DNA of 64,000 nucleotides. It comes from Gp6-AA40 sp035647075 (GTDB lineage Bacteria > Acidobacteriota > Vicinamibacteria > Vicinamibacterales > UBA2999). Below, piece by piece: positions 25,747 to 33,468 of this stretch. The stretch covers positions 1-64,000 of the forward strand of contig DASROF010000027.1 of assembly GCA_035647075.1 (NCBI GenBank), given 5' to 3'. The stretch's first letter is position 1. Each line of letters begins with the position of its first letter. Position numbers and translations under genes: made by a program. The notes beneath the pieces are model-generated. The model made no database searches, was not told where the DNA came from, and worked only from the letters and a program-made list of their open reading frames with translations.

Positions 25747-26636
25747 TTCTTTCCCCCCGGCTCACGCGCCGGCGTTCCGCGGACGGTGATCCCCGGTCGT
25801 CCAGGGGTGATTTCGACAGCGCCGGTGTTGTAGAGGGTGTCCGCGCGGGCGTAGACCACCTTGTATTGCGACGACAACTCACGCGCCAGCCGTTCCATGG
25901 TGCTCGCCAGCGAGTTCGCGACAAGCAGCTGAATCCGCTGGCCGCCGGTTGCCTTGGGGCCGTCGTCAAGGAGAAAGCTGCGTTCGCGAATCGCGTGCTC
26001 GTCCGAATACGGGAAGCGGCCGATCGCTACCGTGTGGAGCGCTACGCCCGACTCGCGCAACTCTTTCACCAGATCTTTGGAATAGCGGTTCGTGAACTCG
26101 GTGCCGTCAGTGACCACGGGAATGAATACCGCCCGCAGGCTGTCGCGCCGGCGCAGGCCGCGCGAGGTTTCATAGAGCGCATCGAGCAGCGTCATGCCGC
26201 TGCCCGCGATCGAGAACAACCGCCCGGCTGCTGTGGCCAGCTGCGTTTTGTCCGTGGTGTATTGCACGAACACCGTCGGTCGCTCGGCCAGGCCGAGAAT
26301 CGCGATCCGGTGCTCGCCGTCCATGGCGGCGACGAACCTCGAAACTCCGTCGCGGATAAAGGTGATCTCGTCGGCCGTGGCCTGGCTGTTGTCGATCATC
26401 AGCGCGATGTCGAGCGGTTCGGTTGCGCGGGACACGCGAAGGATTTCGCGCCGCCTCCCATCTTCGCGGACGACGAACGCATCGGGCCCGAGGCCTTCGA
26501 CAGGCTCCCCTTTATCGTTGACCGCGCTGACGAACAACGTGCGTTCGCGGGCCTGGGCGGTCAGCCCGGAGTTCGACGAAGAAAGAACCGCGATCGCGAC
26601 GGCAATCGCAAGAGTGGGTCGGAAGGAGGAGCGCAT
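25743..26636 (-). CDS. VWFA-domain secreted protein (Acidobacteria-type) 2, altered MIDAS
   Basis: 297 aa from ATG 26636 with a signal peptide ending near SGLTAQA. Same arrangement as its neighbour: LFVSAVNDKGEPVEGLGPDAFVVREDGRRREIL, a VWA fold, and LSSQYKVVYARADTLYNTGAVEITPGRPGITVRGTPA. The metal site reads MIDNSQAT: the first Asp and Ser remain but the last serine of DxSxS is Ala, so metal binding may be weakened. First gene of the tetrapyrrole operon, 21 bp after a good -10 element and without an evident Shine-Dalgarno. Confidence 0.85.
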   Translation of the reverse strand: MRSSFRPTLAIAVAIAVLSSSNSGLTAQARERTLFVSAVNDKGEPVEGLGPDAFVVREDGRRREILRVSRATEPLDIALMIDNSQATADEITFIRDGVSRFVAAMDGEHRIAILGLAERPTVFVQYTTDKTQLATAAGRLFSIAGSGMTLLDALYETSRGLRRRDSLRAVFIPVVTDGTEFTNRYSKDLVKELRESGVALHTVAIGRFPYSDEHAIRERSFLLDDGPKATGGQRIQLLVANSLASTMERLARELSSQYKVVYARADTLYNTGAVEITPGRPGITVRGTPAREPGGKK

Positions 26637-26656
26637 TTGAGCCGATTCTTGAGGCC

Positions 26657-26686
26657 AGTATAGGGCCCGGCAGGAAAGAGGGTCAA
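26657..26686 (-). promoter_or_regulatory. Promoter of the VWA-heme operon
   Basis: Minus strand: TTGACC (26686-26681), an 18-bp spacer, then TATACT (26662-26657); each hexamer matches sigma-70 consensus at five of six positions. The predicted start is near 26650, 14 nt before the ATG. No other good promoter is visible down to hemL. Confidence 0.7.
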
Positions 26687-26786
26687 GCCGCGAAGGTGGC
26701 CGAAAAATATTGAAAACACTGGACTTCCGCGCTGCCAGCGCTGGCGAGCACGCGCGGGCGGCGGGACGGCAGCCTCGCATCAGCTG

Positions 26787-26815
26787 GTGAATGTTTTCAC
26801 AAGGCGGGGTATACT
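26787..26815 (+). promoter_or_regulatory. Predicted promoter of the ATP synthase F0 genes
   Basis: TATACT at 26810-26815 lies 39 bp before the atpZ start, in the 218-bp region divergent from the heme operon. The -35 (GTGAAT, 26787-26792, 17-bp spacer) is weak. Rest of the region holds no gene. Confidence 0.45.
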
Positions 26816-26854
26816 GGTCGGCGGTACGCAGGACGACGGAGTGGACCGTGCGAC

Positions 26855-27100
26855 ATGGCAGACAAGGGTAAGGATTCCTCATTCGCACGTTCGACCAAGT
26901 CGCTGCAGGATAACGTCACGCGGGCGGCGCCCGCGATGGCCGCCAGCTACTCGCTGGTTGGCGCAATTATCCTGTTCGGCGCAATCGGGTATGCCCTGGA
27001 TCGGTGGCGCGGGACCGCACCATGGTTCCTGCTGGCGGGCCTGGTACTTGGCGTGGTCATCGGCTTCTACGAGTTGATCAAAGCGACCCAAAGGAAATGA
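26855..27100 (+). CDS. atpZ: AtpZ/AtpI-family ATP synthase accessory protein
   Basis: 81 aa: a polar N-terminus (about 1-25), then two membrane helices, AASYSLVGAIILFGAIGYALDRW and WFLLAGLVLGVVIGFYELIKA, the AtpZ pattern with GYxLDRW after helix 1 and a Tyr-Glu at the end of helix 2. AtpZ and AtpI assist c-ring assembly or Mg2+/Ca2+ handling. First of five F0-region genes. Confidence 0.85.
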   Translation: MADKGKDSSFARSTKSLQDNVTRAAPAMAASYSLVGAIILFGAIGYALDRWRGTAPWFLLAGLVLGVVIGFYELIKATQRK

Positions 27101-27110
27101 ACCCTCTCGC

Positions 27111-27467
27111 ATGAGGGAAGCTGCGTGGATGGCTGGAGCCGCGATCGGGTCGTGGCTCGCCGTGAGCGTAGCCGGCGGTGATCGGGTCAATCCGGAGAGT
27201 TTTTTCGGGATGGCTGGTCCGCTGGTGGCCGTGTGTGCGTCGTGGATCGCTGTGAAGCGGACCCATCACGCGGCGCCCGAGCGCGTGATGGGGGTCATGA
27301 TTGTCTGGTTCGCGCTGAAGCTGGTGTTCTTCGGTGCCTACATGGCGGTGATGATCCGGCTCCTGTCGCTGAGGACGGTCCCGTTCGTCACCGCGTTTGT
27401 GAGTTACTTCATCGCCTTGTACGCGATGCAGGCGCTGTTCCTGAAGCGCCTGACGATGACCAAATAA
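27111..27467 (+). CDS. ATP synthase subunit I-like membrane protein
   Basis: 118 aa with four hydrophobic segments (about 5-22, 32-48, 62-86, 90-108): FFGMAGPLVAVCASWIAV, MGVMIVWFALKLVFFGAYMAVMI, VTAFVSYFIALYAMQALFL. Position between atpZ and atpB and the four-helix plan fit AtpI/UncI, though sequence conservation is low in that family. The next start codon follows its stop directly. Confidence 0.6.
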   Translation: MREAAWMAGAAIGSWLAVSVAGGDRVNPESFFGMAGPLVAVCASWIAVKRTHHAAPERVMGVMIVWFALKLVFFGAYMAVMIRLLSLRTVPFVTAFVSYFIALYAMQALFLKRLTMTK

Positions 27468-28418
27468 ATGCTGCAACACGCCGAACCTGCCTCGCACGCC
27501 GCCGAAGAAGCCGGCCACGCCGCGTCCGGAGCCTTTGACGCCGGTGCCACGATTCTGGGCCACGTGGCCAATTCGCCGCTCGAACATCCGCTGATTCCTC
27601 TGCCGCCTGTGTTCGGGATCGACATGTCGATTACCAAACACGTGCTGCTGCTGTGGGTGTATGCCGCGGTGCTGCTGGGCGTGGTCACCGTTGCCGTACG
27701 CCGCTATGTCCGTGACGGGCAGATGGTGCCGAAAGGCCCAGTCATGGGCCTCATCGAGTACGTCGCTGTGCGGATCCGCGACGAGATCGTCGCGCCGAAC
27801 GTCGGCAAGAAGTGGGTCGACACCTACACGCCGCTGATCATGATGTTCTTCCTGTTCATCGTGACCATCAACGCGCTTGGCCTGCTGCCAATCTTCGATC
27901 TGCTGGCCCTGCTGAATCACACGGTCCTGCACCTTCCGGAAGACTCATTTCTCGTGCGCCTGACGCACGGCGGCACAACGCCGACAGGAAACTTCAACGT
28001 CACCGCAGCCCTGGCGACGATCAGCTTCTTCGCCATCATCATCGCGGGCACGCGTGCGCACGGCTTCTTCGGCCACTGGAAGAATCTGGTGCCCCACGGA
28101 GTTCATCCGGCGCTGTGGATCATCCTGATTCCGATTGAAATCATGGGGATGTTCGTCCGCCCGTTCGCGTTGACGATGCGACTTGCGGCCAACATGACAG
28201 GCGGTCACATCGCGGTGCTGGCGGTGGTGGCGATGATTTTCATCATGGCCGAATCGGCCCGCAGCGCCGTCGTCGGCCTGGGCATGGCCGTGATCGCCGT
28301 GCCGCTCGCGGTCGGCATCTCCGTGCTCGAAGCCGTGGTCGTCGTACCGGTCCAGGCATTTGTGTTCACACTGCTTACGGCCGTGTTCGTTGGCATGGCC
28401 ATTCACGCTCATCACTGA
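27468..28418 (+). CDS. atpB: F0F1 ATP synthase subunit a
   Basis: 316 aa proton-channel subunit. The essential arginine is in PFALTMRLAANMTGGH; PLIMMFFLFIVTINALGLLP and VVVVPVQAFVFTLLTAVFVGMAIHAHH are the other hallmark helices. The long polar N-terminus (about 1-50) and the loop GGTTPTGNFNVT match the longer a subunits of Acidobacteria/Bacteroidetes type. The start codon abuts the upstream stop. Confidence 0.95.
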   Translation: MLQHAEPASHAAEEAGHAASGAFDAGATILGHVANSPLEHPLIPLPPVFGIDMSITKHVLLLWVYAAVLLGVVTVAVRRYVRDGQMVPKGPVMGLIEYVAVRIRDEIVAPNVGKKWVDTYTPLIMMFFLFIVTINALGLLPIFDLLALLNHTVLHLPEDSFLVRLTHGGTTPTGNFNVTAALATISFFAIIIAGTRAHGFFGHWKNLVPHGVHPALWIILIPIEIMGMFVRPFALTMRLAANMTGGHIAVLAVVAMIFIMAESARSAVVGLGMAVIAVPLAVGISVLEAVVVVPVQAFVFTLLTAVFVGMAIHAHH

Positions 28419-28443
28419 GCTCACGTCCGAAGGAGACTAGAGA

Positions 28444-28680
28444 ATGACAGGCAATGTTCTAGCGATTGCATATCTGGGCGCGGCGATCGGCGCCGGTCTG
28501 GCCGCCATCGGCGCCGGTGTCGGCATCGGCCGCCTGGCCGCAGGCGCGGCGGAAGCGGTCGGCCGTCAGCCCAGCGCGGCGGCGCAGATCACCGGCGCGG
28601 TGCAGTTGCCGCTGTTCCTGCTCGAAGGCGTCGCGGTCATTGCCGAAGTCGTGGCGCTGCTGATTGCCCTCAAGTCCTAG
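28444..28680 (+). CDS. atpE: F0F1 ATP synthase subunit c
   Basis: 78 aa hairpin. Helix 1 has the GAGLAAIGAGVGIGRLAAGA glycine motif, the polar loop is R41-Q42-P43, and the ion-binding carboxylate is E61 in helix 2 (FLLEGVAVIAEVVALL), the same position as Asp61 of E. coli. The residue after E61 is Gly rather than Ser/Thr and residue 32 is Ala rather than Gln, so Na+ ligands are absent and proton coupling is inferred. A second acid, E68, is unusual. AAGGAG lies 10 bases before the ATG. Confidence 0.95.
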   Translation: MTGNVLAIAYLGAAIGAGLAAIGAGVGIGRLAAGAAEAVGRQPSAAAQITGAVQLPLFLLEGVAVIAEVVALLIALKS

Positions 28681-28710
28681 ACGCGCCGCAGGCAGGACGC
28701 GGAGGTCACA

Positions 28711-29214
28711 ATGAATCCACTGCTCCAGGTAGACCCCGGACTCTACATCTGGACGATCATCATCTTTCTGGGGCTGCTCTGGGCTTTCAGCAAGCTGGCC
28801 TGGAAACCGCTGCGGGCGACCTTGAACGCGCGCGAAGATTCGATTCGCAAGTCGCTCGATGACGCGCGGCAGGCACGTGAGGAGCTGCAGCAACTGCGGG
28901 CCGAATCGGCACGGATGCTTGCCGAGGCCAGGGCCGAGGCGGATACGATCCTCACGCGCACGCGGGAGGACGCCAACCGGTTCCGCGACGAGATGAAAGT
29001 GAAGGCGCACGCGGAAGCGTCGGGCATCGTCAAGAACGCCGAACAGCGCATCGAGATGGAAACGGCACGCGCGCTGCAACAGATTCGCGCGGAAGCGGTC
29101 GAGTTCTCGGTGGCGATTGCATCGAAGATCCTGCAACGCAACGTGTCGAAGGAAGACAACGAGCGTCTGATCGAAGAGACATTCCGTCAGATTCAGTCCA
29201 CACGACCCAGCTAG
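28711..29214 (+). CDS. atpF: F0F1 ATP synthase subunit b
   Basis: 167 aa: one N-terminal membrane helix (LYIWTIIIFLGLLWAFSKLAW), then a long charged helix rich in Ala/Glu/Arg (EDSIRKSLDDARQAREELQQLRAESARMLAEARAEADTIL), the peripheral stalk. Good GGAGGT site. It is the last ATP synthase gene here: no delta, alpha, gamma, beta or epsilon follows, so F1 genes must be elsewhere. Confidence 0.92.
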   Translation: MNPLLQVDPGLYIWTIIIFLGLLWAFSKLAWKPLRATLNAREDSIRKSLDDARQAREELQQLRAESARMLAEARAEADTILTRTREDANRFRDEMKVKAHAEASGIVKNAEQRIEMETARALQQIRAEAVEFSVAIASKILQRNVSKEDNERLIEETFRQIQSTRPS

Positions 29215-29218
29215 TCGC

Positions 29219-30217
29219 ATGGCCCGCGGGCGGCATCCGGCGTTTGTGGTTGCGGCGGCGCTCCTCGGCGTCGTGCTCTTCACCTACGCAATTCGAAACG
29301 TCGGCTGGGCCAACGTCGTCGACGGTGTCAACCGTGTTGGCTGGGGGCTGGTGCCGATTCTGGCGCTGGCCGGACTGCGCTTCGTCCTGCGTGCGGCGGC
29401 CTGGCGGATGTGTATGCCACCGCACGCACAGTTCACGCTGGGTCAGGCGTTCACCGCTTTTCTCTCGGGCGACGCGGTAGGCAACGTCACACCGCTCGGC
29501 CTGCTCGCCAGCGAGCCGACCAAGGTCTTCCTCATCCGCCATCGGCTGGCCACGCGTGAGGCAGCGTCGTCACTGGCGGTCGACTTCGTCATCTACTCGA
29601 CTTCGGCGGTCACGATGATCGTGGTCGGCGTTGCGGTGCTGCTCGCTTCTGACGAGGTCCGGTTGAGCCTGGGATGGCGGGAGATTCTTATCGGTGGCCT
29701 CGTCGTGCTCGTCGCGGGCGTGATCGTCGCGTTCCGGGTGATCGGTGGGACATGGAAGCCCGAACGGGGTGAGCGGCCGCCGTGGCGGGCGCGCCTTGCC
29801 TCGCTGCGCGAGTCCGTGCTCGCGTTCTCAGCCGGTCGCCCCGCGCGCCTGTGGCGCGTCTTCTTCCTCGACCTCCTCTTTCAAGCTGTGGCCGTCATCG
29901 AAGTGTTCCTCACCCTGCAGTGGCTGCTGCCGGAACCACCCACAATCCCCGAAGCGATCATGTTCAGCGCGCTGGACCGCGCGACCATCGTCGTCTTCAA
30001 ATTCATTCCGTTCCGGGCGGGGATCGACGAGGTGCTCACAGGCGGGATGGCGGCCGTGCTCGGCTGGTCGGGCGCCACTGGTGTGGCGCTCGCGGTGATC
30101 AAGAAAGTGCGAAGTATTGCGTGGGTCGGCGTCGGCCTGATTCTTATCGCCGCCCATCCTTCCCCAGCAGCGCCAGAGTCGGATCCCCCCGAAACCGGGC
30201 GCGTGCGTCCGATCTGA
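29219..30217 (+). CDS. Flippase-like integral membrane protein (LPG synthase TM-region family)
   Basis: 332 aa with about eight hydrophobic segments. It shows the family pattern: LRFVLRAAAWRMCMPPHAQFTLGQAFTAFLSGDAVGNVTPLGLLASEPTKVFLI, then VDFVIYSTSAVTMIVVGVAVLL and FKFIPFRAGIDEVLTGGMAAVLGWSG. Members include lysylphosphatidylglycerol synthase membrane domains, but there is no catalytic C-terminal domain, so the substrate is unknown. Begins 4 bp after atpF and overlaps the convergent sulfatase-TPR gene by 74 bp. Confidence 0.78.
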   Translation: MARGRHPAFVVAAALLGVVLFTYAIRNVGWANVVDGVNRVGWGLVPILALAGLRFVLRAAAWRMCMPPHAQFTLGQAFTAFLSGDAVGNVTPLGLLASEPTKVFLIRHRLATREAASSLAVDFVIYSTSAVTMIVVGVAVLLASDEVRLSLGWREILIGGLVVLVAGVIVAFRVIGGTWKPERGERPPWRARLASLRESVLAFSAGRPARLWRVFFLDLLFQAVAVIEVFLTLQWLLPEPPTIPEAIMFSALDRATIVVFKFIPFRAGIDEVLTGGMAAVLGWSGATGVALAVIKKVRSIAWVGVGLILIAAHPSPAAPESDPPETGRVRPI

Positions 30218-32276
30218 GCGCTTCGGCGCGCGATCGATTGCCGACGATCGTCCACAGACGCGCGGCCACCGCATAGCTCTCGGGTGTCGGCGTCGCGGCC
30301 ACGAGCTCGTTCAGGACGTCCTCGACGGCCTCCTGACGGTTGGTCGCGGCATACAGCATCGCGAGGCGCGAGTAGACGTGCACGCTGCGCGGAAACGTCC
30401 GGAGCTCCTCGCGGTACTCCGCTTCCGCTTCGGAATAGCGTTCGAGATGTGCCAGCGACTCTCCGAGGTACAGATGCAGCTCGGGGATGCTGCGCTTCTG
30501 TGCACGTGCCAGTGTCACCGCTTCCTGAAACGCCATCGCCGCGTCGTCGTACTTGTCTTGCTCATAAAGGAGACGACCGCGTACGAACGGTTCAACCGGG
30601 AGGGCCGGGTCCGCCTCGTGTGCCGCCTTTGCCTGAATCGTCGCGGTCTCCGCGTCGTTGCGCGACAGCGCGATTCTGGCGGCCAGCTCGTGTGCAGCGG
30701 CCCGCGTGCTCGTATCCGCGGTCTTCGCCAGCGCGATCGCTTCGTCGGCCTGATGGCCGGCCTGCTCGGCGCGGTCGGCGCGCATCAGCGCGTCTGCGAG
30801 TGCGAGCGCCAGGTCGGCTTCCTCCGGTTGCCGATCGCGAGCATCCTGGAGAACAGCGATCGCTTCGTCGAGCCGGCCCGCCCGCATCAACGCCGAGGCG
30901 AGCTGATACTGCACCACCACGAGGTCGGGATGCGCGGCGACGATCGTCTGCAATGCCCGGATGCCGGCTGAATACTTCTTCTGTCCGATGAACAGGGCAG
31001 CGTCGCGATGCTGGGAGATGAGCGCCGTCTGATCCGTCACCGACAACAGCGGCGTGGTGACGTCGAGATGCGGAGGCGAGAGATAGCCGAGCAGCGCGAC
31101 GCGCTCCTCGTCGGCCGGTGCGATGCGTGACGGGAGTGGAACGGGTGTCGCGCCGCTCAGCCGCTCGAGCTCATCGCGGAGGCGCACGGTTTCCGCGGCA
31201 GCACCGGTCTGCTCATCCGCGCTGGGAGCGAGCGACGTCAGCTCTTCGTCCGCGCCGCGCACGTACCGAAAGCGTGCGGTCGTCAACGCGTAGACGCCGT
31301 GACCGCCGAATCCATAGTGCGGCGCGAGCCATTCCGCGTAGAGCGGGCGATCCCGGATCGTCGCTCCTTCGTCAGTCAGCACCGCGCGCAGCGACCTGCC
31401 GCTCAGTGCGTCGGGGATCGGAGCACGCACGAGATCGAGCAGCGTCGGCACGAGGTCGATCTGCTGCACTGGTGCCGCGACACGTCGGCCTGCGCCTTCG
31501 CCTTCAGGCTGCTTGACGATCAGCGGAACGCGAAGCGCCGCGTCATCGAGCGTGCGCGTCGGCTCCTCGCCGTGGTCGCCAATCAGCACGATGGTTGCGC
31601 CGTCGTACAACTGACGGCTCTTCAGCAGAGCGGCGAGTCGCGCCACTGCGGCATCCGCATCCCGGTGATCGACCTGGACGAGGAGAAAGAAGCGGCGCCC
31701 GCCCTGCATGCGCACCCATGTCTCGGCGGCGTCAAGCGTTTCAGATGCGCTGCGTGCCAACACTGGCGACGCATCGTCAGCAGCGCGATCGGGGAGTTCG
31801 GCGTCGTAGAACCTGAATCCCTGCGCGACACCCGTGTCCGGCCGAAGCAGAAACGACGATACGGCCGCGCCCGTCGCGAAGCCGCGATTGCGAAGCATTT
31901 CCGCGAGCGTCTGGACCTCTTCCTTGAGCGTGAACCCTGCGTCGTCCCGGACGCCGTGTTGCGGTGGTAGTTGTCCGGACAGCAGCGAGGCATGCGCCGG
32001 CAGTGTCTGCGGCGACTGCGCATAGGCACGCTCGAAGACGACCGAATCTGACGCGAGCAGATCAATGGCCGGCGTATCGGTGCCCGGCGCGCCGTAAATC
32101 GGCAACGTCGCTGCTGGCAAATTGTCGACAGTGATGAGGACGATGGGCCCCTGGTGCGCGGGCGATTCGCGTGCGAACCACCAGCCACCTGCCGCGGCGC
32201 CAACGACGGCGAGAGCAAATGCGGAAGCGATGGTCACAGCGACCAGCGGCCGCAGCTTGCGAGGACCCTGTGTCAT
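30144..32276 (-). CDS. Sulfatase-superfamily protein with C-terminal TPR repeats
   Basis: 710 aa: an N-terminal anchor (about 10-32), an alkaline-phosphatase-superfamily domain (about 43-340), and TPR repeats (about 430-700, e.g. YQLASALMRAGRLDEAIAVLQDARDRQPEEADLALALADALMRA). Catalytic region differs from true sulfatases: the formylglycine motif C/S-x-P-x-R is replaced by TLPAHASLLSG, and the first metal block reads TVDNLPAATLPIYG instead of D-T-L-R-A-D; GDHGEE is retained. It may be a phosphohydrolase/transferase or an inactive scaffold. Overlaps the upstream gene in TGATG. Confidence 0.8.
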   Translation of the reverse strand: MTQGPRKLRPLVAVTIASAFALAVVGAAAGGWWFARESPAHQGPIVLITVDNLPAATLPIYGAPGTDTPAIDLLASDSVVFERAYAQSPQTLPAHASLLSGQLPPQHGVRDDAGFTLKEEVQTLAEMLRNRGFATGAAVSSFLLRPDTGVAQGFRFYDAELPDRAADDASPVLARSASETLDAAETWVRMQGGRRFFLLVQVDHRDADAAVARLAALLKSRQLYDGATIVLIGDHGEEPTRTLDDAALRVPLIVKQPEGEGAGRRVAAPVQQIDLVPTLLDLVRAPIPDALSGRSLRAVLTDEGATIRDRPLYAEWLAPHYGFGGHGVYALTTARFRYVRGADEELTSLAPSADEQTGAAAETVRLRDELERLSGATPVPLPSRIAPADEERVALLGYLSPPHLDVTTPLLSVTDQTALISQHRDAALFIGQKKYSAGIRALQTIVAAHPDLVVVQYQLASALMRAGRLDEAIAVLQDARDRQPEEADLALALADALMRADRAEQAGHQADEAIALAKTADTSTRAAAHELAARIALSRNDAETATIQAKAAHEADPALPVEPFVRGRLLYEQDKYDDAAMAFQEAVTLARAQKRSIPELHLYLGESLAHLERYSEAEAEYREELRTFPRSVHVYSRLAMLYAATNRQEAVEDVLNELVAATPTPESYAVAARLWTIVGNRSRAEALRSDARARFRGDPTLALLGKDGRR

Positions 32277-32938
32277 CAGTTCGGAATCGAGGACGCCTCG
32301 GCTTGCGTGGACGCGAGCTCAGCTTTCGCACGCCGGTCGTCGGGGTCCGCTTTCAGGAGCTCCGTATAGCACTCGATCGCGCGGTCAAGCGCTGCACGCC
32401 GTGCCGACGCGTCGGGCTCGAGCGCCGCCTTGCGGCGGTAGGCGGCACCAATCACGAGATTCAGAGACGTGAGACTCGCGTATCGGGTTCGGATGTCCTG
32501 ATAGACGCCGATCGCCTGATCGAGGCGTCCCTGATCGCGCATCATATTTGCCGCTGCGATCTGTGCCTGGATATTCGACGGAAGAGCTCCCGGCGTCAAA
32601 CCAGGCTCGCGCGGCAGCACGAAGGGGATCGGCGGCGTGGCCGCGGTGCGGACAAGCCCGTCGCCCTGCATCGGCACGAACCCGGGCGCGTCGACCACGA
32701 AGGTGTAGGTTCCCACACGCAGGCCCACCATTCCCCAGCGTCCCTTCGAGTCGGAGGTGGAGATGAAACTGCGTGGGCCAAACTCCGGGTTGAAGGCACG
32801 GATCGTCGCGCCCTTGATCGGCTTGCCCTCGGCGTCGCGCACGGTCCCGCTGACTCGTGCGCTCTGCGCGTGGGCCGGTGCGGCGAGCGACAGCGCGCTG
32901 ACGGCGACGACGACGATGCGGCGCAGGCATCGAACCAT
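32276..32938 (-). CDS. Secreted carboxypeptidase-regulatory-like domain plus TPR protein
   Basis: 220 aa with a signal peptide (VVVAVSALSLAAPAHAQ). Residues about 27-95 form a carboxypeptidase-D regulatory-type beta sandwich (VSGTVRDAEGKPIKGATIRAFNP, DSKGRWGMVGLRVGTYTFVVDAPGF); residues 125-210 are helical and TPR-like (MMRDQGRLDQAIGVYQDIRTRYASLTSLNLVIGAAYRR). Coupled by a 1-bp overlap to the sulfatase-TPR gene, suggesting a joint periplasmic or outer-surface role of unknown nature. Confidence 0.75.
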   Translation of the reverse strand: MVRCLRRIVVVAVSALSLAAPAHAQSARVSGTVRDAEGKPIKGATIRAFNPEFGPRSFISTSDSKGRWGMVGLRVGTYTFVVDAPGFVPMQGDGLVRTAATPPIPFVLPREPGLTPGALPSNIQAQIAAANMMRDQGRLDQAIGVYQDIRTRYASLTSLNLVIGAAYRRKAALEPDASARRAALDRAIECYTELLKADPDDRRAKAELASTQAEASSIPN

Positions 32939-32951
32939 GGCGGACTATCTT

Positions 32952-32986
32952 AACTCCCAACCTCCAACTCTCAACTTCCAAGTCCC
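32952..32986. repeat. Five tandem heptamers, AACTCCC type
   Basis: AACTCCC, AACCTCC, AACTCTC, AACTTCC, AAGTCCC in perfect 7-bp register, in the 97-bp gap upstream of the 32938 gene. Units differ at one to two positions, so it is a degenerate short tandem repeat. Confidence 0.75.
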
Positions 32987-33002
32987 CAGAGATTTATGCG
33001 CC

Positions 33003-33030
33003 TTTGGCAGTCGGGAATTTGGCAGTTGGG
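33003..33030. repeat. Direct repeat TTTGGCAGTYGGG
   Basis: TTTGGCAGTCGGG (33003-33015) and TTTGGCAGTTGGG (33018-33030), one mismatch, 15-bp period, in the same intergenic gap as the heptamer array. Confidence 0.6.
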
Positions 33031-33035
33031 TGTGG

Positions 33036-33452
33036 TCAGTACAGGTGATACAGCATCAGATAGACGATCACTCCGGTCACCGACACGTACAACCACAGCG
33101 GTAGCGTCCATCGGGCGACGCGGACGTGCCGGCCGTAGTCGCCGCGAAGTCCGCGAGCCGCTGTCAGGAGCGCCAGGGGCAGAATCGTCGCCGCCAGGAT
33201 GACGTGCGGGATCAGGACGACAAAGTAGACGACGCGGATCGCGCCGACGCCGCGGAATGGCACCGAGCCAGCGTTCGCGTGATAGATGACGTAGCTGATG
33301 AGGAAGAGGGCCGACGTGGTGAGTGCCAGCAACATGCAGCGCTTGTGGGCGTCGCGTCGGCCGCTTCGAATCAGGATGTAGCCGGCGACCAGAAATACGA
33401 ATGCGAGCGCATTCAGGCTGGCATTGAGCGCGGGGAGATCGGCAATCGTCAT
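33036..33452 (-). CDS. DUF420 family membrane protein (CtaM-like)
   Basis: 138 aa from ATG 33452 (the frame stays open to 33569, but that part lies inside ctaB). Four membrane helices: LNALAFVFLVAGYILIRSG, MLLALTTSALFLISYVIYH, VVYFVVLIPHVILAATILPLALL, WTLPLWLYVSVTGVIVYLML. The conserved DAHKRCM, the histidine of YVIYHANAG and LIPHVILA fit DUF420; a Gram-positive member, CtaM, is needed for aa3-type oxidase maturation. Its place after ctaA-ctaB supports that role. Confidence 0.82.
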   Translation of the reverse strand: MTIADLPALNASLNALAFVFLVAGYILIRSGRRDAHKRCMLLALTTSALFLISYVIYHANAGSVPFRGVGAIRVVYFVVLIPHVILAATILPLALLTAARGLRGDYGRHVRVARWTLPLWLYVSVTGVIVYLMLYHLY

Positions 33453-33468
33453 CGGCGACGCGGCGGCG

